Source of the DNA: Mixophyes australis | Lineage: Eukaryota; Chordata; Amphibia; Anura; Limnodynastidae | Assembly: GCA_036250195.1 (NCBI GenBank) | Contig: JAVHZZ010000004.1 | Location: 317,439,706 to 317,503,705, forward strand | Reading direction: 5' to 3' | DNA length: 64,000 nucleotides | Shown: one piece after another, positions 1 to 9,503 of the stretch | Numbering within the stretch: position 1 is the stretch's first letter | Layout of the letters: each line of letters opens with the position of its first letter | Translations under genes and position numbers: made by a program | Notes under the pieces: generated by a model | Told to the model about the DNA's origin: nothing | The model's database searches: none | What the model saw: only the letters and a program-made list of their open reading frames with translations

Positions 1-33
1 ACAGTTCCCAGATAAACCAAACAGAAAGCACTT

Positions 34-110
34 AACAATTTGGAAATTGAAAAGTCAGAGATTTCAAAGACTCAAAAAATGTAATAGTCTTACATGTATC
101 CTATTTCAAA
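34..110 (+). repeat. Internal repeat B (first copy within the unit)
   Basis: This 77-bp segment begins AACAATTTGGAAATTGAAAA and ends TATTTCAAA. It is matched by a second copy in the same unit (1560-1638) with about six substitutions and a 2-bp length difference in the A-rich centre. It recurs at u34-110 in all units. It shows that the 1.9-kb unit was itself built by older duplication. Variants include T at u84 in units 30, 32 and 34. Confidence 0.9.
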
Positions 111-165
111 TAGGGTAATTGCTTACCTACAGTCAAGAAGTGGAGCTGTTCTAACAGGTTGATCT

Positions 166-351
166 TCAGTTTGAGTTCCAAGTTAAACTAAAATTCCCAT
201 GCACTTGTAATCCTTTTATAAGCCTAAAGAATACAGTCACCAGCCAATCTGAAGTGAGATGACCTTTTCTTTGTCTTTCCCCAATAGAGGGGTGGGGCAA
301 TCTGGCTTTAAGACAAATGGAGGTGCCTATTTCATTTACATATGCATGCAA
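166..351 (-). other. Recurrent 61-codon open frame, probably not coding
   Basis: An ATG-started open frame on the minus strand recurs in every unit at u166-351 (starting MHAYV in units 1 and 3, MYAYV elsewhere). No domain, signal peptide or family is recognisable. Between units nearly all substitutions change the residue, for example Asn/His near the C-terminus in units 7-10, Gly/Asn in units 14-16 and Arg/Ile in unit 8. This lack of synonymous excess, and the absence of any recognisable splice or promoter context, argues against a real protein. It persists mainly because the units are nearly identical. Confidence 0.15.
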
Positions 352-610
352 GACACTCTCTGCATAACAATAGGCATGGCTTGGATGAAACTTTCAATCA
401 GATGATTCCAGAGATTCCAAGGAACTTGCTTCCTGTAGATAATTGACATCGTATATACTAAAGATCCTAATGAATTGTAATATTTTTCAATGTTATCATA
501 AAACATTAAACATGTGTTGGAAATCTTAAGTTGTAACTAATGTGTAAAGCAATATGGAGAAATACCATATAAAGCATTGGTATATGCTAAATGGTGTCCA
601 AATCCTATTG

Positions 611-680
611 TATATAAGCATTCTAGAACCAGCAAGTGTTCTAGAAGACATCATAACAATGTCCCTAAATCTGAACATTC
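611..680. promoter_or_regulatory. Cluster of heat-shock-element-like half-site pairs behind a TATATAA
   Basis: TTCTAGAA occurs at 621-628 and again at 639-646, 18 bp apart, followed by GAACATTC at 673-680. Each fits an inverted pair of the nGAAn pentamers bound by heat-shock factors. A TATATAA sits just upstream at 611-617. In units 4 and 5 the first motif is TTCTGGAA, which changes only the unconstrained centre. No contiguous three-pentamer site is present, and such short motifs arise by chance in AT-rich DNA, so function is speculative. Confidence 0.2.
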
Positions 681-769
681 CAAATATATCTGTCTAGCAA
701 CTATACATTTTGTGGTGCTTTGTTGCAGTAAATAATACTGGCAAATATATGTATGAACAGATTAAAACA

Positions 770-1051
770 TTAATCCTTTAAAAATGCTATGGATAGAAAG
801 TGTTGTGCCATTAAACAAATATAGTGATGCACCATTTCTAGAGCAGGATGTTTAACATGCCCAAAATAACAACTGAATGCAAGCAAGCTAAGTATAAGAA
901 CTAGATTTTCAAGCTCAAAAATGGTCAAGGGAAGCACTAACGTTAGATTTCTATGTAAATCTAGAAAACCTAAAAGGCAATACAACCCAAAATAAATATA
1001 TCCGACTGGAAGATGTTGCCCAATGCCTACAATGCCCAAAACAGGAAGCAC
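770..1051 (-). other. Recurrent 93-codon hydrophobic open frame, probably not coding
   Basis: A minus-strand frame from 1051 down to 770 recurs in nearly every unit. The predicted peptide is rich in Leu, Ile and Phe and could look like two or three membrane segments, but that is expected from reading an A-rich strand in reverse. Unit-to-unit changes are mostly replacements (Leu/Ser from u939, Leu/Phe from u883). The frame is shortened to 71 codons in unit 13 by a 2-bp insertion and is destroyed in unit 23 by the 439-bp deletion. Its first part lies within repeat A. I recognise no family. Confidence 0.12.
901..964. other. Inverted-repeat cluster with two competing stems
   Basis: TAGATTT (944-950) and AAATCTA (957-963) form a perfect 7-bp stem with the loop CTATGT. 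The same right arm, extended by G964, also pairs perfectly over 8 bp with CTAGATTT at 901-908, giving an alternative larger hairpin. Unit 3 (G to A) and unit 18 (T to C) change only the 6-bp loop. The arms are AT-rich and the structure may have no role. Confidence 0.4.
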
Positions 1052-1122
1052 TTTCTCACCAGAAATGGAACAAAAGAGAGAGCTTTGTTTTGGGTGATTT
1101 AAGCTTGGAATGAATTTAGATG
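988..1122 (+). repeat. Internal direct repeat A
   Basis: This 135-bp segment runs from CAAAATAAATATAT to TTTAGATG. It is matched at 133 of 135 positions by A' at 1635-1769, exactly 647 bp downstream. The two differences are C at 1003 versus A at 1650, and T at 1116 versus G at 1763. Both copies carry an AAGCTT (1101-1106 and 1748-1753). Position u993 is A instead of T in units 25 and 26. Recombination between A and A' explains the 647-bp duplication in unit 24. Confidence 0.97.
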
Positions 1123-1126
1123 GATT

Positions 1127-1330
1127 GTGCTTTGTGGATCGTGCATGCTTTGTGGATCCATCCTGGAAAGCCTTCTTTTTTTGGCAGTTGCCTTGAGAGA
1201 TAACTTGTTAATTCCAATGTTGTCGAAGTTAAGTTGCCTATCAGATTTACAGTTTGAAGATAAACACCTAATTTTTCATGTTTTAAGCCACATTTACAAA
1301 AGCATAAAATTGTTGTTCCTTACATTTTGA
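1127..1330 (+). other. Recurrent 67-codon open frame, probably not coding
   Basis: A plus-strand frame starting MLCGSCMLCGSILE recurs in every unit except 23, and twice in unit 24. The repeated MLCGS comes from a 13-bp DNA duplication, not a protein motif. Codon 33 is Ser, Leu or Trp depending on the CpG-containing site u1224. Other changes are Gly/Arg (unit 14), Gly/Glu (unit 26), Ala/Pro (unit 19) and Ser/Cys (units 2 and 4). Almost the only silent change I noted is u1297 in units 29 and 30. No family or domain is recognisable. Confidence 0.12.
1128..1158 (+). repeat. Local 13-bp direct doublet
   Basis: TGCTTTGTGGATC occurs at 1128-1140 and 1146-1158 with an 18-bp period. The second copy leads into a GGATCC at 1154-1159. 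That GGATCC is lost by single substitutions in unit 14 (25867) and unit 26 (48888) and removed with the deletion in unit 23. It otherwise gives the array a once-per-unit site. Confidence 0.85.
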
Positions 1331-1349
1331 CACCATACAGACAGGATGA

Positions 1350-1396
1350 ATTTGCATATACAATGCCCTAAACAACACAGCACTGTCCTATAAAAG
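1350..1396 (+). promoter_or_regulatory. Octamer plus TATA box, possible cryptic promoter
   Basis: A perfect octamer ATTTGCAT (1350-1357), the binding sequence of POU/Oct factors, lies 31 bp upstream of TATAAAAG (1389-1396), a consensus TATA box. Both are intact in the units I inspected, and unit 24 carries the pair twice (octamers at 44634 and 45281). Spacing resembles octamer-TATA promoters of vertebrates, but no gene follows. Any transcript would be satellite RNA. Chance occurrence in AT-rich DNA is a real alternative. Confidence 0.25.
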
Positions 1397-1559
1397 ATAC
1401 ACAGGAAAGTGCTTAGTTTAGAGTGTTGAATACATTGTTATTTGCCTGAATTATAGAAAATAAAGGAAATTGACAACATTTCAAGATTTCCTGCTGCGTT
1501 TCCCATCATTCAAACTAGGAAGCATTTCATATAGTTCAGCTCTAATAAAATATACTGAT

Positions 1560-1638
1560 AACAATTTGCAAATTGAAAAGTCAGAGATTTCAAAGACGAA
1601 AATAAAATGAAATAGTCTCACATGTATCCGATTTCAAA
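1560..1638 (+). repeat. Internal repeat B' (second copy of B)
   Basis: This 79-bp copy begins AACAATTTGCAAATTGAAAA and is about 90% identical to B at 34-110 by eye. It runs directly into A', overlapping it by about 4 bp, so the 3' part of each unit is a B'-A' fusion. Units 10 and 12 share T at u1586; units 14 and 15 share T at u1571. Confidence 0.88.
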
Positions 1639-1769
1639 ATAAATATATCAGACTGGAAGATGTTGCCCAATGCCTACAATGCCCAAAACAGGAAGCACTT
1701 TCTCACCAGAAATGGAACAAAAGAGAGAGCTTTGTTTTGGGTGATTTAAGCTTGGAATGAATGTAGATG
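1635..1769 (+). repeat. Internal direct repeat A' (second copy of A)
   Basis: This 135-bp copy differs from A only at 1650 (A) and 1763 (G). Those two diagnostic bases allow the hybrid repeat in unit 24 to be recognised. Unit 3 has GACGGG and unit 4 has GATGGG where other units have GACTGG near u1651-1656. Confidence 0.97.
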
Positions 1770-1901
1770 TAAATCTGAATATTCAGGAACAATAAATGAA
1801 TACAAGTGAGAAAAGCCAAACACATTCATGTCTCTGTAAATATGTTTGCTACACTTACTTTATTAGCTCTATTAATTTGAAACCATTGTGGATAAAAATT
1901 T

Positions 1902-3800
1902 ACAGTTCCCAGATAAACCAAACAGAAAGCACTTAACAATTTGGAAATTGAAAAGTCAGAGATTTCAAAGACTCAAAAAATGTAATAGTCTTACATGTAT
2001 CCTATTTCAAATAGGGTAATTGCTTACCTACAGTCAAGAAGTGGAGCTGTTCTAACAGGTTGATCTTCAGTTTGAGTTCCAAGTTAAACTAAAATTCCCA
2101 TGCACTTGTAATCCTTTTATAAGCCTAAACAATACAGTCACCAGCCAATCTGAAGTGAGATGACCTTTTCTTTGTCTTTCCCCAATAGAGGGGTGGGGCA
2201 ATCTGGCTTTAAGACAAATGGAGGTGCCTATTTCATTTACATATGCATACAAGACACTCTCTGCATAACAATAGGCATGGCTTGGATGAAACTTTCAATC
2301 AGATGATTCCAGAGATTCCAAGGAACTTGCTTCCTGTAGATAATTGACATCTTATATACTAAAGATCCTAATGAATTGTAATATTTTTCAATGTTATCAT
2401 AAAACATTAAACATGTGTTGGAAATCTTAAGTTGTAACTAATGTGTAAAGCAATATGGAGAAATACCATATAAAGCATTGGTATATGCTAAATGGTGTCC
2501 AAATCCTATTGTATATAAGCATTCTAGAACCAGCAAGTGTTCTAGAAGACATCATAACAATGTCCCTAAATCTGAACATTCCAAATATATCTGTCTAGCA
2601 ACTATACATTTTGTGGTGCTTTGTTGCAGTAAATAATACTGGCAAATATATGTATGAACAGATTAAAACATTAATCCTTTAAAAATGCTATGGATAGAAA
2701 GTGTTGTGCCATTAAACAAATATAGTGATGCACCATTTCTAGAGCAGGATGTTTAACATGCCCAAAATAACAACTGAATGCAAGCAAGCTAAGTATAAGA
2801 ACTAGATTTTCAAGCTCAAAAATGGTCAAGGGAAGCACTGACGTTAGATTTCTATGTAAATCTAGAAATCCTAAAAGGCAATACAACCCAAAATAAATAT
2901 ATCCGACTGGAAGATGTTGCCCAATGCCTACAATGCCCAAAACAGGAAGCACTTTCTCACCAGAAATGGAACAAAAGAGAGAGCTTTGTTTTGGGTGATT
3001 TAAGCTTGGAATGAATTTAGATGGATTGTGCTTTGTGGATCGTGCATGCTTTGTGGATCCATCCTGGAATGCCTTCTTTTTTTGGCAGTTGCCTTGAGAG
3101 ATAACTTGTTAATTCCAATGTTGTGGAAGTTAAGTTGCCTATCAGATTTACAGTTTGAAGATAAACACCTAATTTTTCATGTTTTAAGCCACATTTACAA
3201 AAGCATAAAATTGTTGTTCCTTACATTTTGACACCATACAGACAGGATGAATTTGCATATACAATGCCCTAAACAACACAGCACTGTCCTATAAAAGATA
3301 CACAGGAAAGTGCTTAGTTTAGAGTGTTGAATACATTGTTATTTGCCTGAATTATAGAAAATAAAGGAAATTGACAACATTTCAAGATTTCCTGCTGCGT
3401 TTCCCATCATTCAAACTAGGAAGCATTTCATATAGTTCAGCTCTAATAAAATATACTGATAACAATTTGCAAATTGAAAAGTCAGAGATTTCAAAGACGA
3501 AAATAAAATGAAATAGTCTCACATGTATCCGATTTCAAAACAAATATATCAGACTGGAAGATGTTGCCCAATGCCTACAATGCCCAAAACAGGAAGCACT
3601 TTCTCACCAGAAATGGAACAAAAGAGAGAGCTTTGTTTTGGGTGATTTAAGCTTGGAATGAATGTAGATGTAAATCTGAATATTCAGGAACAATAAATGA
3701 ATACAAGTGAGAAAAGCCAAACACATTCATGTCTCTGTAAATGTTTGCTACACTTACTTTATTAGCTCTATTAATTTGAAACCATTGTGGATAAAAATTT
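1902..3800. repeat. Repeat unit 2 (haplotype I), 1,899 bp
   Basis: G at u883 and u939. T at u968 and T at u1169 are shared with unit 4 but not unit 3. G at u1224 (the only G there) and C at 3541 are private. Two bases (AT) are missing at about 3740-3741, where others read GTAAATATGTTT. Confidence 0.96.
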
Positions 3801-5701
3801 ACAGTTCCCAGATAAACCAAACAGAAAGCACTTAACAATTTGGAAATTGAAAAGTCAGAGATTTCAAAGACTCAAAAAATTTAATAGTCTTACATGTATC
3901 CTATTTCAAATAGGGTAATTGCTTACCTACAGTCAAGAAGTGGAGCTGTTCTAACAGGTTGATCTTCAGTTTGAGTTCCAAGTTAAACTAAAATTCCCAT
4001 GCACTTGTAATCCTTTTATAAGCCTAAACAATACAGTCACCAGCCAATCTGAAGTGAGATGACCTTTTCTTTGTCTTTCCCCAATAGAGGGGTGGGGCAA
4101 TCTGGCTTTAAGACAAATGGAGGTGCCTATTTCATTTACATATGCATGCAAGACACTCTCTGCATAACAATAGGCATGGCTTGGATGAAATTTTCAATCA
4201 GATGATTCCAGAGATTCCAAGGAACTTGCTTCCTGTAGATAATTGACATCTTATATACTAAAGATCCTAATGAATTGTAATATTTTTCAATGTTATCATA
4301 AAACATTAAACATGTGTTGGAAATCTTAAGTTGTAACTAATGTGTAAAGCAATATGGAGAAATACCATATAAAGCATTGGTATATGCTAAATGGTGTCCA
4401 AATCCTATTGTATATAAGCATTCTAGAACCAGCAAGTGTTCTAGAAGACATCATAACAATGTCCCTAAATCTGAACATTCCAAATATATCTGTCTAGCAA
4501 CTATACATTTTGTGGTGCTTTGTTGCAGTAAATAATACTGGCAAATATATGTATGAACAGATTAAAACATTAATCCTTTAAAAATGCTATGGATAGAAAG
4601 TGTTGTGTCATTAAACAAATATAGTGATGCACCATTTCTAGAGCAGGATGTTTAACATGCCCAAAATAACAACTGAATGCAAGCAAGCTAAGTATAAGAA
4701 CTAGATTTTCAAGCTCAAAAATGGTCAAGGGAAGCACTAACGTTAGATTTCTATATAAATCTAGAAAACCTAAAAGGCAATACAACCCAAAATAAATATA
4801 TCCGACTGGAAGATGTTGCCCAATGCCTACAATGCCCAAAACAGGAAGCACTTTCTCACCAGAAATGGAACAAAAGAGAGAGCTTTGTTTTGGGTGATTT
4901 AAGCTTGGAATGAATTTAGATGGATTGTGCTTTGTGGATCGTGCATGCTTTGTGGATCCATCCTGGAAAGCCTTCTTTTTTTGGCAGTTGCCTTGAGAGA
5001 TAACTTGTTAATTCCAATGTTGTCGAAGTTAAGTTGCCTATCAGATTTACAGTTTGAAGATAAACACCTAATTTTTCATGTTTTAAGCCACATTTACAAA
5101 AGCATAAAATTGTTGTTCCTTACATTTTGACACCATACAGAGAGGATGAATTTGCATATACAATGCCCTAAACAACACAGCACTGTCCTATAAAAGATAC
5201 ACAGGAAAGTGCTTAGTTTAGAGTGTTGAATATATTGTTATTTGCCTGAATTATAGAAAATAAAGGAAATTGACAACATTTCAAGATTTCCTGCTGCGTT
5301 TCCCATCATTCAAACTAGGAAGCATTTCATATAGTTCAGCTCTAATAAAATATACTGATAACAATTTGCAAATTGAAAAGTCAGAGATTTCAAAGACGAA
5401 AATAAAATGAAATAGTCTCACATGTATCCGATTTCAAAATAAATATATCAGACGGGAAGATGTTGCCCAATGCCTACAATGCCCAAAACAGGAAGCACTT
5501 TCTCACCAGAAATGGAACAAAAGAGAGAGCTTTGTTTTGGGTGATTTAAGCTTGGAATGAATGTAGATGTAAATCTGAATATTCAGGAACAATAAATGAA
5601 TACAAGTGAGAAAAGCCAAACACATTCATGTCTCTGTAAATATGTTTGCTACACTTACTTTATTAGCTCTATTAATTTGAAACCATTGTGGATAGAAATT
5701 T
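3801..5701. repeat. Repeat unit 3 (haplotype III)
   Basis: G at u348 is shared with unit 1 only. C at u1224. Private changes include T at 3881, an A in the hairpin loop at 4755, and AGAGAGG near 5141. ATATTG near 5233 and G at u1895 are shared with unit 4. CAGACGGG near 5450 creates a new CpG. Confidence 0.96.
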
Positions 5702-7602
5702 ACAGTTCCCAGATAAACCAAACAGAAAGCACTTAACAATTTGGAAATTGAAAAGTCAGAGATTTCAAAGACTCAAAAAATGTAATAGTCTTACATGTAT
5801 CCTATTTCAAATAGGGTAATTGCTTACCTACAGTCAAGAAGTGGAGCTGTTCTAACAGGTTGATCTTCAGTTTGAGTTCCAAGTTAAACTAAAATTCCCA
5901 TGCACTTGTAATCCTTTTATAAGCCTAAACAATACAGTCACCAGCCAATCTGAAGTGAGATGACCTTTTCTTTGTCTTTCCCCAATAGAGGGGTGGGGCA
6001 ATCTGGCTTTAAGACAAATGGAGGTGCCTATTTCATTTACATATGCATACAAGACACCCTCTGCATAACAATAGGCATGGCTTGGATGAAACTTTCAATC
6101 AGATGATTCCAGAGATTCCAAGGAACTTGCTTCCTGTAGATAATTGACATCTTATATACTAAAGATCCTAATGAATTGTAATATTTTTCAATGTTATCAT
6201 AAAACATTAAACATGTGTTGGAAATCTTAAGTTGTAACTAATGTGTAAAGCAATATGGAGAAATACCATATAAAGCATTGGTATATGCTAAATGGTGTCC
6301 AAATCCTATTGTATATAAGCATTCTGGAACCAGCAAGTGTTCTAGAAGACATCATAACAATGTCCCTAAATCTGAACATTCCAAATATATCTGTCTAGCA
6401 ACTATACATTTTGTGGTGCTTTGTTGCAGTAAATAATACTGGCAAATATATGTATGAACAGATTAAAACATTAATCCTTTAAAAATGCTATGGATAGAAA
6501 GTGTTGTGCCATTAAACAAATATAGTGATGCACCATTTCTAGAGCAGGATGTTTAACATGCCCAAAATAACAACTGAATGCAAGCAAGCTAAGTATAAGA
6601 ACTAGATTTTCAAGCTCAAAAATGGTCAAGGGAAGCACTGACGTTAGATTTCTATGTAAATCTAGAAATCCTAAAAGGCAATACAACCCAAAATAAATAT
6701 ATCCGACTGGAAGATGTTGCCCAATGCCTACAATGCCCAAAACAGGAAGCACTTTCTCACCAGAAATGGAACAAAAGAGAGAGCTTTGTTTTGGGTGATT
6801 TAAGCTTGGAATGAATTTAGATGGATTGTGCTTTGTGGATCGTGCATGCTTTGTGGATCCATCCTGGAATGCCTTCTTTTTTTGGCAGTTGCCTTGAGAG
6901 ATAACTTGTTAATTCCAATGTTGTCGAAGTTAAGTTGCCTATCAGATTTACAGTTTGAAGATAAACACCTAATTTTTCATGTTTTAAGCCACATTTACAA
7001 AAGCATAAAATTGTTGTTCCTTACATTTTGACACCATACAGACAGGATGAATTTGCATATACAATGCCCTAAACAACACAGCACTGTCCTATAAAAGATA
7101 CACAGGAAAGTGCTTAGTTTAGAGTGTTGAATATATTGTTATTTGCCTGAATTATAGAAAATAAAGGAAATTGACAACATTTCAAGATTTCCTGCTGCGT
7201 TTCCCATCATTCAAACTAGGAAGCATTTCATATAGTTCAGCTCTAATAAAATATACTGATAACAATTTGCAAATTGAAAAGTCAGAGATTTCAAAGACGA
7301 AAATAAAATGAAATAGTCTCACATGTATCCGATTTCAAAATAAATATATCAGATGGGAAGATGTTGCCCAATGCCTACAATGCCCAAAACAGGAAGCACT
7401 TTCTCACCAGAAATGGAACAAAAGAGAGAGCTTTGTTTTGGGTGATTTAAGCTTGGAATGAATGTAGATGTAAATCTGAATATTCAGGAACAATAAATGA
7501 ATACAAGTGAGAAAAGCCAAACACATTCATGTCTCTGTAAATATGTTTGCTACACTTACTTTATTAGCTCTATTAATTTGAAACCATTGTGGATAGAAAT
7601 TT
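5702..7602. repeat. Repeat unit 4 (haplotype I)
   Basis: T at u968 and u1169 are shared with unit 2. C at u357 and G at u625 are shared with unit 5. C at u1224, G at u1895. CAGATGGG near 7351 looks like the deaminated form of the CAGACGGG of unit 3. Confidence 0.96.
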
Positions 7603-9503
7603 ACAGTTCCCAGATAAACCAAACAGAAAGCACTTAACAATTTGGAAATTGAAAAGTCAGAGATTTCAAAGACTCAAAAAATGTAATAGTCTTACATGTA
7701 TCCTATTTCAAATAGGGTAATTGCTTACCTACAGTCAAGAAGTGGAGCTGTTCTAACAGGTTGATCTTCAGTTTGAGTTCCAAGTTAAACTAAAATTCCC
7801 ATGCACTTGTAATCCTTTTATAAGCCTAAACAATACAGTCACCAGCCAATCTGAAGTGAGATGACCTTTTCTTTGTCTTTCCCCAATAGAGGGGTGGGGC
7901 AATCTGGCTTTAAGACAAATGGAGGTGCCTATTTCATTTACATATGCATACAAGACACCCTCTGCATAACAATAGGCATGGCTTGGATGAAACTTTCAAT
8001 CAGATGATTCCAGAGATTCCAAGGAACTTGCTTCCTGTAGATAATTGACATCTTATATACTAAAGATCCTAATGAATTGTAATATTTTTCAATGTTATCA
8101 TAAAACATTAAACATGTGTTGGAAATCTTAAGTTGTAACTAATGTGTAAAGCAATATGGAGAAATACCATATAAAGCATTGGTATATGCTAAATGGTGTC
8201 CAAATCCTATTGTATATAAGCATTCTGGAACCAGCAAGTGTTCTAGAAGACATCATAACAATGTCCCTAAATCTGAACATTCCAAATATATCTGTCTAGC
8301 AACTATACATTTTGTGGTGCTTTGTTGCAGTAAATAATACTGGCAAATATATGTATGAACAGATTAAAACATTAATCCTTTAAAAATGCTATGGATAGAA
8401 AGTGTTGTGCCATTAAACAAATATAGTGATGCACCATTTCTAGAGCAGGATGTTTAACATGCCCAAAATAACAACTGAATGCAAGCAAGCTAAGTATAAG
8501 AACTAGATTTTCAAGCTCAAAAATGGTCAAGGGAAGCACTGACGTTAGATTTCTATGTAAATCTAGAAAACCTAAAAGGCAATACAACCCAAAATAAATA
8601 TATCCGACTGGAAGATGTTGCCCAATGCCTACAATGCCCAAAACAGGAAGCACTTTCTCACCAGAAATGGAACAAAAGAGAGAGCTTTGTTTTGGGTGAT
8701 TTAAGCTTGGAATGAATTTAGATGGATTGTGCTTTGTGGATCGTGCATGCTTTGTGGATCCATCCTGGAAAGCCTTCTTTTTTTGGCAGTTGCCTTGAGA
8801 GATAACTTGTTAATTCCAATGTTGTTGAAGTTAAGTTGCCTATCAGATTTACAGTTTGAAGATAAACACCTAATTTTTCATGTTTTAAGCCACATTTACA
8901 AAAGCATAAAATTGTTGTTCCTTACATTTTGACACCATACAGACAGGATGAATTTGCATATACAATGCCCCAAACAACACAGCACTGTCCTATAAAAGAT
9001 ACACAGGAAAGTGCTTAGTTTAGAGTGTTGAATACATTGTTATTTGCCTGAATTATAGAAAATAAAGGAAATTGACAACATTTCAAGATTTCCTGCTGCG
9101 TTTCCCATCATTCAAACTAGGAAGCATTTCATATAGTTCAGCTCTAATAAAATATACTGATAACAATTTGCAAATTGAAAAGTCAGAGATTTCAAAGACG
9201 AAAATAAAATGAAATAGTCTCACATGTATCCGATTTCAAAATAAATATATCAGACTGGAAGATGTTGCCCAATGCCTACAATGCCCAAAACAGGAAGCAC
9301 TTTCTCACCAGAAATGGAACAAAAGAGAGAGCTTTGTTTTGGGTGATTTAAGCTTGGAATGAATGTAGATGTAAATCTGAATATTCAGGAACAATAAATG
9401 AATACAAGTGAGAAAAGCCAAACACATTCATGTCTCTGTAAATATGTTTGCTACACTTACTTTATTAGCTCTATTAATTTGAAACCATTGTGGATAGAAA
9501 TTT
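7603..9503. repeat. Repeat unit 5 (haplotype I)
   Basis: C at u357 and G at u625 are shared with unit 4. T at u1224, G at u1895. A private ATGCCCCAAAC occurs near 8967. Confidence 0.96.

Larger units (their letters stand above)
1..1901. repeat. Repeat unit 1 (haplotype III), used as the reference unit
   Basis: Full 1,901-bp unit. Haplotype III: G at u883 and A at u939. C at u1224 keeps a CpG. It has G at u348 (position 348), shared only with unit 3. Private changes are G at 229 (C elsewhere) and G at 451, which creates a CpG not seen in other units. All sub-features listed below for unit 1 recur at the same offset in the other units unless noted. Confidence 0.97.

Noticed and set aside
270..300. 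CCCCAATAGAGGGGTGGGG as a G-quadruplex or strong hairpin
   Set aside because: Only two G4 runs are present on one strand and the CCCC/GGGG stem is 4 bp, too little to support either structure.
770..1051. Hydrophobic 93-codon frame as a small membrane protein gene amplified in tandem
   Set aside because: Changes between units are mainly replacements, the frame is read from the complement of an A-rich strand, part of it lies in non-coding repeat A, and it is broken in units 13 and 23. No family is recognisable.
1127..1330. 67-codon frame with MLCGSCMLCGS as a cysteine motif
   Set aside because: The motif is the translation of a local 13-bp DNA doublet. Codon 33 varies among Ser, Leu and Trp and many other replacements are tolerated.
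1789..1796. AATAAA signals as polyadenylation sites
   Set aside because: AATAAA is frequent by chance in such AT-rich DNA and there is no supported transcript to terminate.
1..1901. Unit length of 1,901 bp as ten nucleosome repeats of about 190 bp
   Set aside because: Numerically suggestive, but I see no internal 190-bp periodicity, so it is numerology without nucleosome maps.
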